DNA of 64,000 nucleotides from Roseibium sp. TrichSKD4 (GCF_000148725.1 NZ_GL476313.1:62001-126000); one strand, 5' to 3'. Counted from the stretch's first letter, positions 1-9,580 are shown. The notes: a model not told the origin generated them from the sequence alone. Numbers and translations: made by a program.

Positions 1-1
1 T

Positions 2-424
2 GAAATTGCCCAACTCTTCGGGGATCCAACGGTGAACCTGCTGGATGTTGTGCCTCAGGAAGACGAACGAGGATTGCACGCCTTCTTGTCAGACCAACGT
101 GTCGACTTCCATGGCGATTTTCCAGGTGTTGCAGGCCGTGACTGCATCGTGGGGCTGCGCCCTGAAGCCCTGTCTTTCACTCAAAACGGCGGTTTTCCCG
201 TTACAATCGAAGCCGTTACCCCTTTCAATGAAAAGACAGTCACCTTGGTCACGACCTTAAGGGGGCGCGAAATTTTGGTGTCTCAACCCGCGCAATCTAC
301 AGTTCCCGAAGGACCCGAGCAGAACATCACCATCTCCGCACAAGATGCGATCCTGTTTGACAGGCAAACCGGCAAACGGCTGGAGCCGGTAACAACAGGT
401 GAACGAGTTGAGGAGGCGGCCTGA
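2..424 (+). CDS. Sugar/polyol ABC transporter ATPase, C-terminal part (5' end outside window)
   Basis: The reading frame is open from base 2 and has no start inside the window, so only the last 140 residues or so are seen. They contain the GDPTVNLLDV segment and a TOBE-like regulatory domain (GLRPEAL), typical of the tail of MalK/UgpC/GlpS-type ATPases. The stop overlaps the start of the next ATPase by 4 bases (ATGA). Two different ATPases in tandem are characteristic of the GlpS-GlpT glycerol-type transporters. The transported substrate is inferred from the polyol genes downstream, not from this fragment. Confidence 0.85.
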   Translation, partial: EIAQLFGDPTVNLLDVVPQEDERGLHAFLSDQRVDFHGDFPGVAGRDCIVGLRPEALSFTQNGGFPVTIEAVTPFNEKTVTLVTTLRGREILVSQPAQSTVPEGPEQNITISAQDAILFDRQTGKRLEPVTTGERVEEAA

Positions 425-1545
425 TGTCCCTTTTAGAACTCAATGGGGTCAACAAGATCTACAATCCTGGCAGCGCGCACGCCGTTCATGCGGTCCAGAA
501 CCTCGACCTCAGCGTTGAAAAAGGCGAAATCGTAGCCCTCCTCGGATCCTCAGGCTGCGGTAAAACCTCAACACTCCGCATGATTGCCGGTTTTGAAGAG
601 GCAAGTTCCGGCCAAATGGCCATCAACAGCAAAGAGATCAATCGTCTCCCCCCCGCCAAGCGCGGTGTTGCGATGGCTTTTGAGGGCTACTCGCTTTACC
701 CGCCTTTGAGTATTCGCGAGAACATTGCCTTTGCGCTAAAGGCTGAAAAAATGCCTGCAACTGAGGTCAACAAGCAGGTCGAGGCAATTGCGGCGTTGCT
801 GGAAATCAGCGATTTTCTGGACAAACGCCCCAACGCAATTTCCGGCGGGCAGCAACAACGCGCTAGCCTTGGGCGCTCACTGATCCGCAAGGCAGACCTC
901 CACTTGCTTGATGAGCCCATGGGCCAACTGGAGCCACAACTTCGAGCACTCCTCAGAGGCCGCATCAAGCACTACATAAAGCAACATAATCTGACCGCGA
1001 TCCTGGTGACCCACGATCAAACCGAAGCAAATGCATTGGCGGATCGAATTGCGGTGATGGAAGGCGGTGTGCTGCAGCAGTTCGACACACCGGAGAACCT
1101 GAAAAACAAGCCGGCAAACATTTTCACAGGCGCCTTCATTGGCGAACCTCCGATGAACCTGTTTGAGGCTGGCGCGGCTTTGAATGACACCGAAATTCAC
1201 CTTCGACTGGGTGATGATGTAAAACTCGAATTCCCGAAAGCTCGGTTCTCACCTGAACTCATTGAACGTGTCCTGACAAACAAAAGCGTAGTCGTCGGCA
1301 TTCGTCCCCACTCCGTTCACTTGGCAGAAACCGGGCACCCTGCAGAAGTCTACGCTAATCAATGGCTCGGCGACCAAACCCATGTAGCGGCACGATTTGC
1401 CGGGAAGTCCATCGTGTCCGTTGCCCATGACCGTGTGCGCTGTGGTCCGGGTGAGCAAGTGAACGTCCAAATAAACCCCGAAGACCTTCACATCTTTGAT
1501 CCGGCAACAGGGGCAGCTCTCAGCCACGGTGGAGTTCTGGCATGA
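424..1545 (+). CDS. ABC transporter ATP-binding protein, GlpT/UgpC type
   Basis: This 373-residue cytoplasmic ATPase would power uptake through a carbohydrate ABC permease lying upstream of the window. Walker A is GSSGCGKT (about residues 41-48), the signature is ISGGQQQR, Walker B is LHLLDEP, the H-loop is LVTHDQ, and a TOBE-like domain follows. The Q-loop reads AFEGYSLYP, so the usual glutamine is a glutamate, and the D-loop is GQLEP rather than SALD-like. It overlaps the preceding ATPase and the following kinase by 4 bases each, so it belongs to one operon. Substrate is probably a polyol or glycerol-like compound (inference). Confidence 0.88.
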   Translation: MSLLELNGVNKIYNPGSAHAVHAVQNLDLSVEKGEIVALLGSSGCGKTSTLRMIAGFEEASSGQMAINSKEINRLPPAKRGVAMAFEGYSLYPPLSIRENIAFALKAEKMPATEVNKQVEAIAALLEISDFLDKRPNAISGGQQQRASLGRSLIRKADLHLLDEPMGQLEPQLRALLRGRIKHYIKQHNLTAILVTHDQTEANALADRIAVMEGGVLQQFDTPENLKNKPANIFTGAFIGEPPMNLFEAGAALNDTEIHLRLGDDVKLEFPKARFSPELIERVLTNKSVVVGIRPHSVHLAETGHPAEVYANQWLGDQTHVAARFAGKSIVSVAHDRVRCGPGEQVNVQINPEDLHIFDPATGAALSHGGVLA

Positions 1546-3104
1546 GTCACAAGGACCTTTTGATCGGAATTGATGCAGGAACGTCGGTTATCAAAGCCGT
1601 CGCTTTCGATTTAACAGGTCGTGAGGTCGCTCAAGCAGTTCGCCGCAACACCTACACCAGCCTGCCAAATGGCGGCGTTGAACAAAATATGGAACGGACC
1701 TGGTCTGACACTGCCGCCGTTTTGAAGGAACTGACAGAGGCCATACCCAACTGCGCAAATCGCTGCCTGTCGCTGGCTGTTACCGGTCAGGGCGATGGCA
1801 CATGGCTGGTCGATAACAATGGAACTCCCATCCATGACGGTTGGCTTTGGCTGGATGGAAGAGCAGCCGACATTTCAAAGGCGCTTCAACAGGGTGAAAC
1901 CGGCAAACGTATTTACGAGGTCACCGCAACTGGCATCAATATCAGTCAGATGCGCAGCCACCTGTGCTGGATGAAAGCTCATGCTCCAGACCTCTTGGAA
2001 AAGGCCGGAAAGGCCCTGCACTGCAAGGACTGGCTTTATCTACAACTGACCGGCGAATTTGCCACCGACATTACCGAAGGCCTTTTCACCTTTGGGGACT
2101 TTAAAACGCGCACCTACAGCAACAAACTGTTGGCCGATCTCGGGCTTGGCGAATTTAAGCACATATTGCCACCTATTCTGGACGGAACCACCACCGCCCA
2201 TGGACTGAGCGCGAAAGCCGCCTCACAAACAGGCCTCCCTCAAGGTTTGCCGGTCAGTCTCGGTCTCGTGGACGTCATGTGCTGCGGGTTGGGAGCCGGT
2301 CTGTATGATCCGCAAAACATGCCCGGCCTCACCATTCTTGGATCAACGGGCATGCATATGCGGTTTGTGCCCAGCGCCGAAAATGTGACCCTCAATAACG
2401 ATCGCTGCGGATACACGATGGCATTCCCGGGCAGCGCCTTTGCGCAAATGCAGACAAACATGGCTGCAACCTTGAACATCGATTGGGTGCTCGGCATTGC
2501 ACAACAGATTTTGGCCTCACAAGGAATTGAGCGAGACCAAAATGACTTTCTGGCCACGCTCGATGATTTGGTGCTTTCAGCAACGGCCGGAAAAGCCCTT
2601 TTCCACCCGTTTATCTCTTCCGCAGGAGAGCGAGGACCGTTTACCGACCCAAATGCGCGGGCCAGCTGGACCGGTCTGGACCAGACCACCACTTGGCCAG
2701 ACCTCCTGCGATCCGTGCTCGACAGCTTGGTTTTGGCCACCCGGGACTGCTACCAGACGATGGGCACGCTCCCCCATGAAATCCGCTTGACCGGCGGGGC
2801 GGCAAAGTCACAGGCACTGCGCAAGATGCTGGCTTCCGCCCTGAACGCACCGGTGCGGACAATTGCCCAGCCTGAAGCAGGGGCCGCCGGTGCAGCAATG
2901 ATGGCGGCTGTCAAACAGGGCGTCTTTGCAAGTATTGAAGACGCAGCAGCCAAATGGGTAACACCCCTTCTTCAAGAGCCAGTTTTGCCCGATACCAGTT
3001 TGGCAAAAACATACGGCACCCTTTTCGCAGCTTACCTTGAGACCAGACAAGCTCTGTCACCTGTCTGGCAATTGCAGGCCTATGCCAGAAAGGAGCTGTC
3101 ATGA
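1542..3104 (+). CDS. FGGY-family polyol kinase, erythritol kinase-like
   Basis: This is a 520-residue FGGY carbohydrate kinase. The N-terminal phosphate-binding motif GIDAGTSVIK, the GQGDGTW segment and the C-terminal LTGGAAKS region match the erythritol kinase (EryA) branch, whose members are about 520 residues. It would phosphorylate an imported polyol or ketose using ATP. It starts inside the stop of the transporter ATPase and its own stop overlaps the next gene, so translation is probably coupled. The GlpD-like dehydrogenase two genes downstream parallels EryB and supports a polyol pathway. The exact substrate is not decided by the sequence. Confidence 0.8.
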   Translation: MSHKDLLIGIDAGTSVIKAVAFDLTGREVAQAVRRNTYTSLPNGGVEQNMERTWSDTAAVLKELTEAIPNCANRCLSLAVTGQGDGTWLVDNNGTPIHDGWLWLDGRAADISKALQQGETGKRIYEVTATGINISQMRSHLCWMKAHAPDLLEKAGKALHCKDWLYLQLTGEFATDITEGLFTFGDFKTRTYSNKLLADLGLGEFKHILPPILDGTTTAHGLSAKAASQTGLPQGLPVSLGLVDVMCCGLGAGLYDPQNMPGLTILGSTGMHMRFVPSAENVTLNNDRCGYTMAFPGSAFAQMQTNMAATLNIDWVLGIAQQILASQGIERDQNDFLATLDDLVLSATAGKALFHPFISSAGERGPFTDPNARASWTGLDQTTTWPDLLRSVLDSLVLATRDCYQTMGTLPHEIRLTGGAAKSQALRKMLASALNAPVRTIAQPEAGAAGAAMMAAVKQGVFASIEDAAAKWVTPLLQEPVLPDTSLAKTYGTLFAAYLETRQALSPVWQLQAYARKELS

Positions 3105-4141
3105 GCGCTTCAATCGCCATAATCGGCGACCGGTTCATGGAGTCTTCCATCTTTGAACGGGAAATAAAGGCGGCCTGCGGTGAAAGCGTTTCATGCCGTT
3201 GCCTCGATCTACCCTGGCCAGACGAACCCATGGAGCACGGATACGCAAAAGCCGGTCTGGAAGGCCTCAAGGAATACATGGGGACACCAGAGTTGGTGCT
3301 TTCCCATCTTCAAGATGCTCCCGTGTTGGTCACGCACCTTGCGCCGGTGTCCAGTGAAATGCTCGACGCAGCCCCACACCTCAAGCTGGTCGCCGTGTCT
3401 CGAGGCGGTCCGGTCAATATCGCGATGGACAGGGCTCGGGAAAAAGGCGTTCTGGTGGTCAATACACCGGGAAGAAATGCGTCTGCAGTTGCCGAGTTCA
3501 CCATCGGGGCAATCATCACCCAAACCCGCAACATCACCAAGGGTCACGATGCGCTTAGAAAGGGTGAATATCGCGGCGATCTTTACCGCGGTGATATCGT
3601 TGGCAATGAACTGTCAGACATGACCATCGGGGTCATCGGCTATGGCAACATCGGCACGCGCGTTGTGAAACTTCTGCGCGCATTTGGAACTAAGGTTCTA
3701 GTCTGCGACCCCTATGTTCAGCTCTCCGTTGACGATGCCAAGGACGGTGTTGAGCAGGTTGCCCTGTCAGACCTCCTGAAGCGCTCAGATCTGGTCACCC
3801 TCCACCCGCGCGTGACAACTGAAACCACCGGGATGATCGGCAGGTCCGAATTTGAGCAAATGAAGTCCGGTTCGGTGATCGTAAACACCGCGCGCGGTCC
3901 CTTGATGGATTACGAAGCGCTCTATGAAGCTCTCGTCAGCAGGCACCTTGGCGGTGCAATGCTCGAAACATTTTCAGTTGAGCCAACCAGGCCAGATGAT
4001 CCTCTTCTTCAGCTTCCAAATGTCACCCTGACCCCACACATTGCAGGAGCCTCACAAAAGACAGTGAAGATCGCCGCCCAAGGAATTGCGGAAGAAATCC
4101 GCCGCTGGATATCCGGTGAACCACCCTTGAGACCGTGCTGA
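3101..4141 (+). CDS. D-isomer 2-hydroxyacid dehydrogenase, NAD(P)-dependent
   Basis: This 346-residue protein belongs to the D-2-hydroxyacid (phosphoglycerate) dehydrogenase family. It has the Rossmann motif GVIGYGNIG, the catalytic arginine in NTARGPLMDY, a glutamate in the FSVEP region and the catalytic histidine in TPHIAGAS. There is no ACT domain, so it is not a regulated SerA. It would interconvert a 2-hydroxy and a 2-keto acid or sugar acid. It is embedded with 4-base overlaps in the polyol operon, which argues for a catabolic role. The substrate is unknown. Confidence 0.8.
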   Translation: MSASIAIIGDRFMESSIFEREIKAACGESVSCRCLDLPWPDEPMEHGYAKAGLEGLKEYMGTPELVLSHLQDAPVLVTHLAPVSSEMLDAAPHLKLVAVSRGGPVNIAMDRAREKGVLVVNTPGRNASAVAEFTIGAIITQTRNITKGHDALRKGEYRGDLYRGDIVGNELSDMTIGVIGYGNIGTRVVKLLRAFGTKVLVCDPYVQLSVDDAKDGVEQVALSDLLKRSDLVTLHPRVTTETTGMIGRSEFEQMKSGSVIVNTARGPLMDYEALYEALVSRHLGGAMLETFSVEPTRPDDPLLQLPNVTLTPHIAGASQKTVKIAAQGIAEEIRRWISGEPPLRPC

Positions 4142-4149
4142 GGCAACCC

Positions 4150-5733
4150 ATGAACAGGATGTTCCCAGATCCATCAAACGAGATCATGTCGGCTCAACCC
4201 CCTTCTGCGGAAGTTGACCTGTTGGTTGTTGGCGGTGGGATTAACGGAGTTGGCATCGCGCGTGATGCCGCTGGACGGGGTTTGTCAGTCGCGCTTTGCG
4301 AAAAGGGAGACCTTGCAGAAGGAACATCCTCACGGTCTGGGAAATATATTCACGGTGGCTTGCGCTATCTGGAGTACTACGAATTCCGGCTTGTGCGAGA
4401 AGCTCTAATCGAGCGCGAAGTCGTTCTGGAAGCTGCACCCCACCTGTCATGGCCGCTTCAATTGATCCTACCGCACAGCCCAACCCAAAGACCTCGCTGG
4501 TTAATCCGTCTTGGACTGTTTCTTTATGACAATTTGGGGGGTCGCAAACGGGTGCCGACCAGCAAGGCTGTTGATCTTTCTCGTGAGGCATTTGGAAACA
4601 GCCTCAAGAACAAATACCGCAAGGCATTCAGTTATTGGGATGTGTGGATAGATGATGCCCGACTTGTCATTTTGAATGCGGTGGATGCTGCCAGACGAGG
4701 CGCACAAATTCTGACACGCCATGAATGTGTCTCTCTGCGACGAGAAGACGAGGTTTGGCGCGCCGAGCTGCGAGACCACAACGCAGGGACAATCAGAACG
4801 CTCAGGGCCAAGGCAGTCATCAATGCCGCCGGGCCATGGGTGGAAAAGGTCATCAGCCAATCCGCAGGCATAAACTCCCGTTTAAATGTGCGCCTCGTCA
4901 AGGGTAGCCACATCATCCTTCCCAAATGGTGGGAAGGTGAAAATGGCTTCGTGCTTCAAGCACCTGACAAACGGCTTATCTTTGTGAACCCCTATTTCGA
5001 GAATATGGCTCTTGTGGGCACAACGGATATCCCTTTCGATGGCAAGGCCGAGGACGTTGCAATTGATGATGGGGAGGTCCGTTACCTTCTCGACATACTG
5101 GAACTTTATTTCGAAAAGACCTTTTCGCCATCTGAGGTGCTCTTTGACTATTCCGGTGTCCGGCCCCTGTTTGACGATGATGCGAACAAAAACGCCTCTG
5201 CGGTCACCCGCGACTACGAGTTCGAAATTGACGGCTCACTGGCACCTGAAGGCGACCGCCCCCCTATTCTTTCTGCCTTTGGCGGAAAGCTCACTACCTA
5301 TCGCAAACTCTCAGAACATGCGTTGGAAAAACTTGCTCCGTTCTTCCGCCAAATGCAGCCCTCATGGACGGCCAATGCTCCATTGCCCGGCGGAGATTTG
5401 GGAGGAAAGCAGTTTATTAGTTGGCTAAATGACTTTTATCGCGCTTACCCACAACTGCCAAAACCTCTACTCAAGCATTTGGCCCATTGCTACGGCGGCG
5501 ATGCCCACCTTCTCCTTGATGGCGTTACAAGCGTGACAGACCTTGGTGTTCATTTTGGCGGGCAATTTTATGAAAAAGAAGCTGAATGGCTGATGGAAAA
5601 AGAGTGGGCTCAAACGGCGGACGACATCTTGCTCCGCCGCACCAAACACGGTCTGTTTTTGACCAAAACTCAGCGCATCGTTTTTGAAACCTGGATAGAA
5701 GACCGGCAAAAAGCCAATGCACTCATTTCTTGA
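4150..5733 (+). CDS. FAD-dependent glycerol-3-phosphate dehydrogenase-like (GlpD/EryB family)
   Basis: This is a DAO-fold flavoprotein with the dinucleotide motif VVGGGINGVGIARDAAGRG, IHGGLRYLEYYEFRLV, KGSHI and FGGKLTTYRK, all hallmarks of GlpD. It would oxidise a polyol phosphate and pass electrons to quinone at the inner membrane. In the Brucella/Sinorhizobium erythritol pathway the same family (EryB) follows the kinase EryA, as here. The ATG at 4150 was chosen because TGAGG lies 7 bases upstream; a GTG at 4135 overlapping the previous stop and an ATG at 4186 are alternatives. It could be a true GlpD, but the neighbours point to another phosphorylated polyol. Confidence 0.83.
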   Translation: MNRMFPDPSNEIMSAQPPSAEVDLLVVGGGINGVGIARDAAGRGLSVALCEKGDLAEGTSSRSGKYIHGGLRYLEYYEFRLVREALIEREVVLEAAPHLSWPLQLILPHSPTQRPRWLIRLGLFLYDNLGGRKRVPTSKAVDLSREAFGNSLKNKYRKAFSYWDVWIDDARLVILNAVDAARRGAQILTRHECVSLRREDEVWRAELRDHNAGTIRTLRAKAVINAAGPWVEKVISQSAGINSRLNVRLVKGSHIILPKWWEGENGFVLQAPDKRLIFVNPYFENMALVGTTDIPFDGKAEDVAIDDGEVRYLLDILELYFEKTFSPSEVLFDYSGVRPLFDDDANKNASAVTRDYEFEIDGSLAPEGDRPPILSAFGGKLTTYRKLSEHALEKLAPFFRQMQPSWTANAPLPGGDLGGKQFISWLNDFYRAYPQLPKPLLKHLAHCYGGDAHLLLDGVTSVTDLGVHFGGQFYEKEAEWLMEKEWAQTADDILLRRTKHGLFLTKTQRIVFETWIEDRQKANALIS

Positions 5734-6784
5734 GTTGAGACAAGACCTAGAGCTCCAGAAGCTGATTAATGTATCAGCCAAATTGGGACGCGATCCGTTG
5801 CAAGTGCAGGGCCCGGGTGGCAACACCTCTATCAAGCGAGATGGGGCAATGTGGATCAAGGCTTCCGGAACATGGCTCGCGGAAGCAACGGAGCGGGATA
5901 TTTTTGTACCAGTGTTCGCCAAGGCGTTTGCGGAGGCTGTTCGGACAAGAAAGCCGGGGGCAGGCAACACACGTGATTTCGCGGCAAAAGTCGAAAATGC
6001 GCCACCTCATCACGCCTCAATTGAGACCTGCGTCCACGCTGTTCTGGATTGGCCCGTCGTGCTGCATACCCACTGCGTGGAAACGATTGCGGTCGCTGTT
6101 CGCAAGAATGCAGAATTGCTGGTGTCAGAGGCTTTATCAGACCTTGAGGCTGTGTTCATTCCTTACATCAAACCAGGTCTTGATCTTGCGTATTCGATAA
6201 TAGAACGCACAACCCCTAAAACCCGCGTTCTTGTTCTGGGAAATCACGGTTTGGTCGCAACCGGGAACACGGTAGACGGAGCGGAGGCTTTGCTTTTGGA
6301 AGTAAGCAGGCGGCTGTCTAAGCTCAATGAGCATGAAAACCCGCCGACCTTATGCGCCATTCCTCCAGAAGCCCTCGGGGCCGGCTGGATGGCTGCTCCC
6401 TCACACAAAACACAGACCGTCGCCTTTACCGAGCATTTGATCGAGAAACTCCAAGCCAACACGCTCTATCCCGACCATTTGATTTTCCTCGGGCCCGGCT
6501 GTGCAATCGCAGAACCGGGTGAGAGTGTGCATCAAGCGGCAGAGCGGGCCAGTGCGGGAGACGCAAGTCGGAAACTTGTGCTGGTCCCCGGCCGAGGCGT
6601 TGCCATACCGACAGATTCCACGCCTGCCATGTTGGCACTTGCAAATGGATTTGGCGAAATCATCACGCGCATCCCAAAAGACGCCGAACTCACCTATTTG
6701 ACGAAATCGCAAGAGGATGAGCTGATCAACTGGGATGCTGAAAAGTTGAGGCAGGAACTCAATAAGAAAGCAGAGACAGCCTGA
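5717..6784 (+). CDS. Class II aldolase/adducin family protein (long form)
   Basis: This 355-residue protein has an N-terminal class II aldolase/adducin domain. GPGGNTSIK resembles the substrate phosphate-binding glycine loop, and the zinc-site signals are HTHC near residue 114 and GNHG near residue 175. About 130 further residues follow the aldolase domain, as in RhaD/COG3347-type proteins without their dehydrogenase half. It would cleave a phosphorylated sugar or hydroxyacid retro-aldol fashion. It overlaps the dehydrogenase upstream by 17 bases and the kinase downstream by one base. Substrate is unresolved. Confidence 0.75.
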   Translation: MHSFLELRQDLELQKLINVSAKLGRDPLQVQGPGGNTSIKRDGAMWIKASGTWLAEATERDIFVPVFAKAFAEAVRTRKPGAGNTRDFAAKVENAPPHHASIETCVHAVLDWPVVLHTHCVETIAVAVRKNAELLVSEALSDLEAVFIPYIKPGLDLAYSIIERTTPKTRVLVLGNHGLVATGNTVDGAEALLLEVSRRLSKLNEHENPPTLCAIPPEALGAGWMAAPSHKTQTVAFTEHLIEKLQANTLYPDHLIFLGPGCAIAEPGESVHQAAERASAGDASRKLVLVPGRGVAIPTDSTPAMLALANGFGEIITRIPKDAELTYLTKSQEDELINWDAEKLRQELNKKAETA

Positions 6785-8043
6785 TGTCTGACCGCCTTGC
6801 CCTTGGCGTTGATATTGGCACCTCGGGTGTTCGAGTTGCAGCCGTGCGCGAAGATGGAACTCTTGCCCACCTCGCCAAGGCAGAAATGGACCTGACCAAG
6901 GGCGGACGAAATGACCCCGAGGTGTGGCTCGATGCCTTGGCCAAAGCGACATCTGAGCTCGCAAGCGCAATTAACCCGTCAACCATTGAAGCCATCAGTG
7001 TCGACGGAACCTCCGGTACGGTTCTGGCTCTGGATCAAGAAAACCGGCCCGTGGGTTCGGCACTGATGTACAATGACGCCACTTCAGATCCAAAAATCCC
7101 GAAGGCCATCGCAGCTGTTGCTCCGAAAGAAAGTGCAGCGCATGGCCCGGCATCTGCCCTGTCAAGGACGCTGGAATTGCAAAAACGCTCAGGTGTCACC
7201 CGCATTGCCCATCAGGCAGACTGGATAGCAGAACAACTTGCCGGAACGCCCGTTCCGAGCGATGAAAGCAACGCTTTAAAGACCGGCTACGATCCGATTG
7301 CCCGATGCTGGCCCGACTGGCTGTCAGAAACCGGCATAACGGCAAATCTTCTTCCAGATGTAGTGCAGACAGGAACCGCAACTGCGATCACCAACGGTTC
7401 CTTTGGACTGCCATCCGGCATTCCAATTGTCGCTGGCGTATCTGATGGATGCGCATCCTTTCTCGCCACGGGTGCCAAGGAGGTCGGCGACGCGGTTACG
7501 GCGCTCGGGACCACGATGACCCTCAAACTCTTGTCCGATACCCCAATCTTCGCTCCAGAGTATGGGATCTACAGCCACCGGATTGGGGAGAGATGGCTAG
7601 CTGGTGGGGCTTCCAACACGGGCGGCGGCGTTCTTCTTCAGTATTTTTCTGAAGATGAGATGGCGAACCTCAGCGACAGAATCGATCCAGAACAACCAAG
7701 CGGTCTGGACTACTACCCGCTTTCAAAGACCGGAGAACGCTTTCCGATCAACGATCCAGATCTTGCTCCCAAACTGTCACCACGGCCAGAAGACGACGTT
7801 CAGTTCTTTCACGGCCTACTTGAAGGGATCGCGCGGATCGAGGCTCTCGGCTATCAGCGGCTTAAGGAGTTGGGAGCACCATCCTTAAAAACTCTCCGCA
7901 CGGTCGGCGGCGGCGGCAAAAACAAAATCTGGAAATCCATCCGCAACACGCTGATCAATGCCCCAACGCCCCCTTCCCAATCTGGCGAGGCTGCCGTTGG
8001 TTCAGCGCATATTGCCCGGTCTTATCTGGAGGGCAGCAGGTGA
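6784..8043 (+). CDS. FGGY-family kinase, D-ribulokinase-like short form
   Basis: This 419-residue FGGY kinase has VDIGTSGVR as the N-terminal phosphate loop, SVDGTSGT, GVSDGCASF and the C-terminal nucleotide motif VGGGGKNKIW. It is about 80 residues shorter than xylulokinase and resembles the short D-ribulose kinase group. A second sugar kinase in the same operon as the erythritol-kinase-like protein implies two phosphorylation steps or two substrates. Its start overlaps the aldolase stop and its end overlaps the HAD gene by 4 bases. Confidence 0.75.
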   Translation: MSDRLALGVDIGTSGVRVAAVREDGTLAHLAKAEMDLTKGGRNDPEVWLDALAKATSELASAINPSTIEAISVDGTSGTVLALDQENRPVGSALMYNDATSDPKIPKAIAAVAPKESAAHGPASALSRTLELQKRSGVTRIAHQADWIAEQLAGTPVPSDESNALKTGYDPIARCWPDWLSETGITANLLPDVVQTGTATAITNGSFGLPSGIPIVAGVSDGCASFLATGAKEVGDAVTALGTTMTLKLLSDTPIFAPEYGIYSHRIGERWLAGGASNTGGGVLLQYFSEDEMANLSDRIDPEQPSGLDYYPLSKTGERFPINDPDLAPKLSPRPEDDVQFFHGLLEGIARIEALGYQRLKELGAPSLKTLRTVGGGGKNKIWKSIRNTLINAPTPPSQSGEAAVGSAHIARSYLEGSR

Positions 8044-8858
8044 CACGCGAAATCCAGAGGTTGAGCCAGATCATGGACCGTTTTGACGCTGTACTGATTG
8101 ATCAGTTCGGTGTGCTGCATGACGGGCAAACAGTGTTTGATGGCGCCATTCCCTGCCTTGAAGCGCTTCGTGATACTCGCAAACCTGTCGTTGCCCTGAC
8201 AAACTCCGGTCGGACAAAAGCCCCAAATATAAAGCGACTGACCCGCCTTGGGTTCTCAAACGACCTTGTTTCCGATGTCGTAACCAGCGGCGATCTCGCG
8301 CGCGCTCTGATCCAAAACAAGCTTGAAGCTGGAATTCTTCGGCCTGGAAATCGGGTTCTCAACCTGGCGCGTGACAATGACAGCAGCGTTCTGGACGGTC
8401 TGGGTTTTGAGGTTCTGGACACTGCCCACACCGAAATTGATTTGGTCTTTCTCTCAGGCGTGACACCTGAAAGCCATTCCAGAAATGACTACAAATCCAT
8501 GCTGAAAAATCTTGCCCGAAAGGGTGTCCCGGCCATCTGCGCAAACCCTGACCACATGATGTATGTAAACGGGTCTGCTGCCTTCGGAGCCGGGATAGTC
8601 GCTGAAGACTACCAAAACGCGGGCGGTCCGGTGGAAGTAATCGGAAAACCGTACCGCGAAATCTTTGAAGCCGGTTTGCATGCCTTGGGAAGCCCACCTC
8701 CTGGCAGAACTCTGATGATTGGAGACAGCCCACATCATGATATTGCTGGTGGTGCTGCAGCGGGGTGCCTGACGCTCTTGATCTCCAGTGGCGTTCAAGC
8801 GGGAGCCGGGATCTCAGAAACACAACCCAACTTCGTCATGACCACCCTCACACTCTGA
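8040..8858 (+). CDS. HAD superfamily subclass IIA phosphatase-like protein
   Basis: This 272-residue protein has the HAD IIA layout: DQFGVLHDG near residue 20 (motif I), ALTNSGR (motif II), VIGKP with lysine (motif III) and MIGDSPHHDIAG (motif IV). The general acid aspartate usual two residues after the nucleophile is missing in motif I. This is also known in the HAD-IIA hypothetical subfamily whose motif is DVWGVLHDG. It could dephosphorylate a sugar phosphate of the operon, such as a dead-end product. The start is a GTG overlapping the kinase stop; an internal ATG at about 8073 is possible. Confidence 0.72.
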   Translation: MTREIQRLSQIMDRFDAVLIDQFGVLHDGQTVFDGAIPCLEALRDTRKPVVALTNSGRTKAPNIKRLTRLGFSNDLVSDVVTSGDLARALIQNKLEAGILRPGNRVLNLARDNDSSVLDGLGFEVLDTAHTEIDLVFLSGVTPESHSRNDYKSMLKNLARKGVPAICANPDHMMYVNGSAAFGAGIVAEDYQNAGGPVEVIGKPYREIFEAGLHALGSPPPGRTLMIGDSPHHDIAGGAAAGCLTLLISSGVQAGAGISETQPNFVMTTLTL

Positions 8859-8923
8859 TCACACAACATCGCTCATCGAGCCGACCGAGAGTCAGCTGCA
8901 AAACCGAACAGGAGATTGGGCTT

Positions 8924-9580
8924 ATGAACAAAGATGAACTTGCCCTCCGCGAAGAGATTGTCGCCCGATGCCGCGAAATGAACTCAAGCGGCATTAATCA
9001 GGGAACATCCGGCAACATTTCAGTACGCTTTGAAGACCGAATGCTCATTTCACCATCAGCCACCCCTTACGACCAGATGACGCCTGAAATGGTCTCCTCG
9101 GTCGGACTGGAAGATACCAGTGTTGCTTGTGAAGGGCCTTTGAAGCCATCAACCGAATGGCGGTTTCATCAAAAATTGCTGCGGGATCGTCCGGACGCTG
9201 GTGCAGTGGTACATGCTCATCCCACCTATTGCACAACACTCGCCATTGCCCGCAAGGACATCCCATCCTGCCACTATATGATCGCGGCCTTCGGCGGAAC
9301 ATCCGTGCGCTGCGCAGGCTACGCCACGTTTGGAACTGAAGAACTTTCCGTTTTGGCTATTGAAGCCATGCAGGACCGCACTGCTTGCCTTCTCGCCAAT
9401 CACGGCATGATTGCTATCGGCGAAAACCTTGCCAAAGCCATGTGGCGCGCGATTGAGCTGGAGACCATCGCCAAGCAATATTATCTAAGCCTTCAAATCG
9501 GCGGCCCAACCATTTTGAGCGATGAAGAAATCGAAGACACGATGAAAGGTTTTTCCGGCTACGGACTTCAGGACAAGTAA
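8924..9580 (+). CDS. Class II aldolase, L-fuculose-phosphate aldolase-like
   Basis: This 218-residue protein matches FucA in size and motifs: GTSGNISVR (phosphate site), SPSATPYDQM, a glutamate in STEWRFH, HAHPTYC (zinc ligands) and ANHGMIAIG (third zinc ligand). It would cleave a ketose 1-phosphate into dihydroxyacetone phosphate and an aldehyde. Related proteins also act as 3-oxo-acid-4-phosphate decarboxylases (OtnC type). The ATG at 8924 has GGAG about 9 bases upstream. It is the last gene of the polyol operon, separated by 65 bases from the HAD gene and followed by a terminator. Confidence 0.82.
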   Translation: MNKDELALREEIVARCREMNSSGINQGTSGNISVRFEDRMLISPSATPYDQMTPEMVSSVGLEDTSVACEGPLKPSTEWRFHQKLLRDRPDAGAVVHAHPTYCTTLAIARKDIPSCHYMIAAFGGTSVRCAGYATFGTEELSVLAIEAMQDRTACLLANHGMIAIGENLAKAMWRAIELETIAKQYYLSLQIGGPTILSDEEIEDTMKGFSGYGLQDK

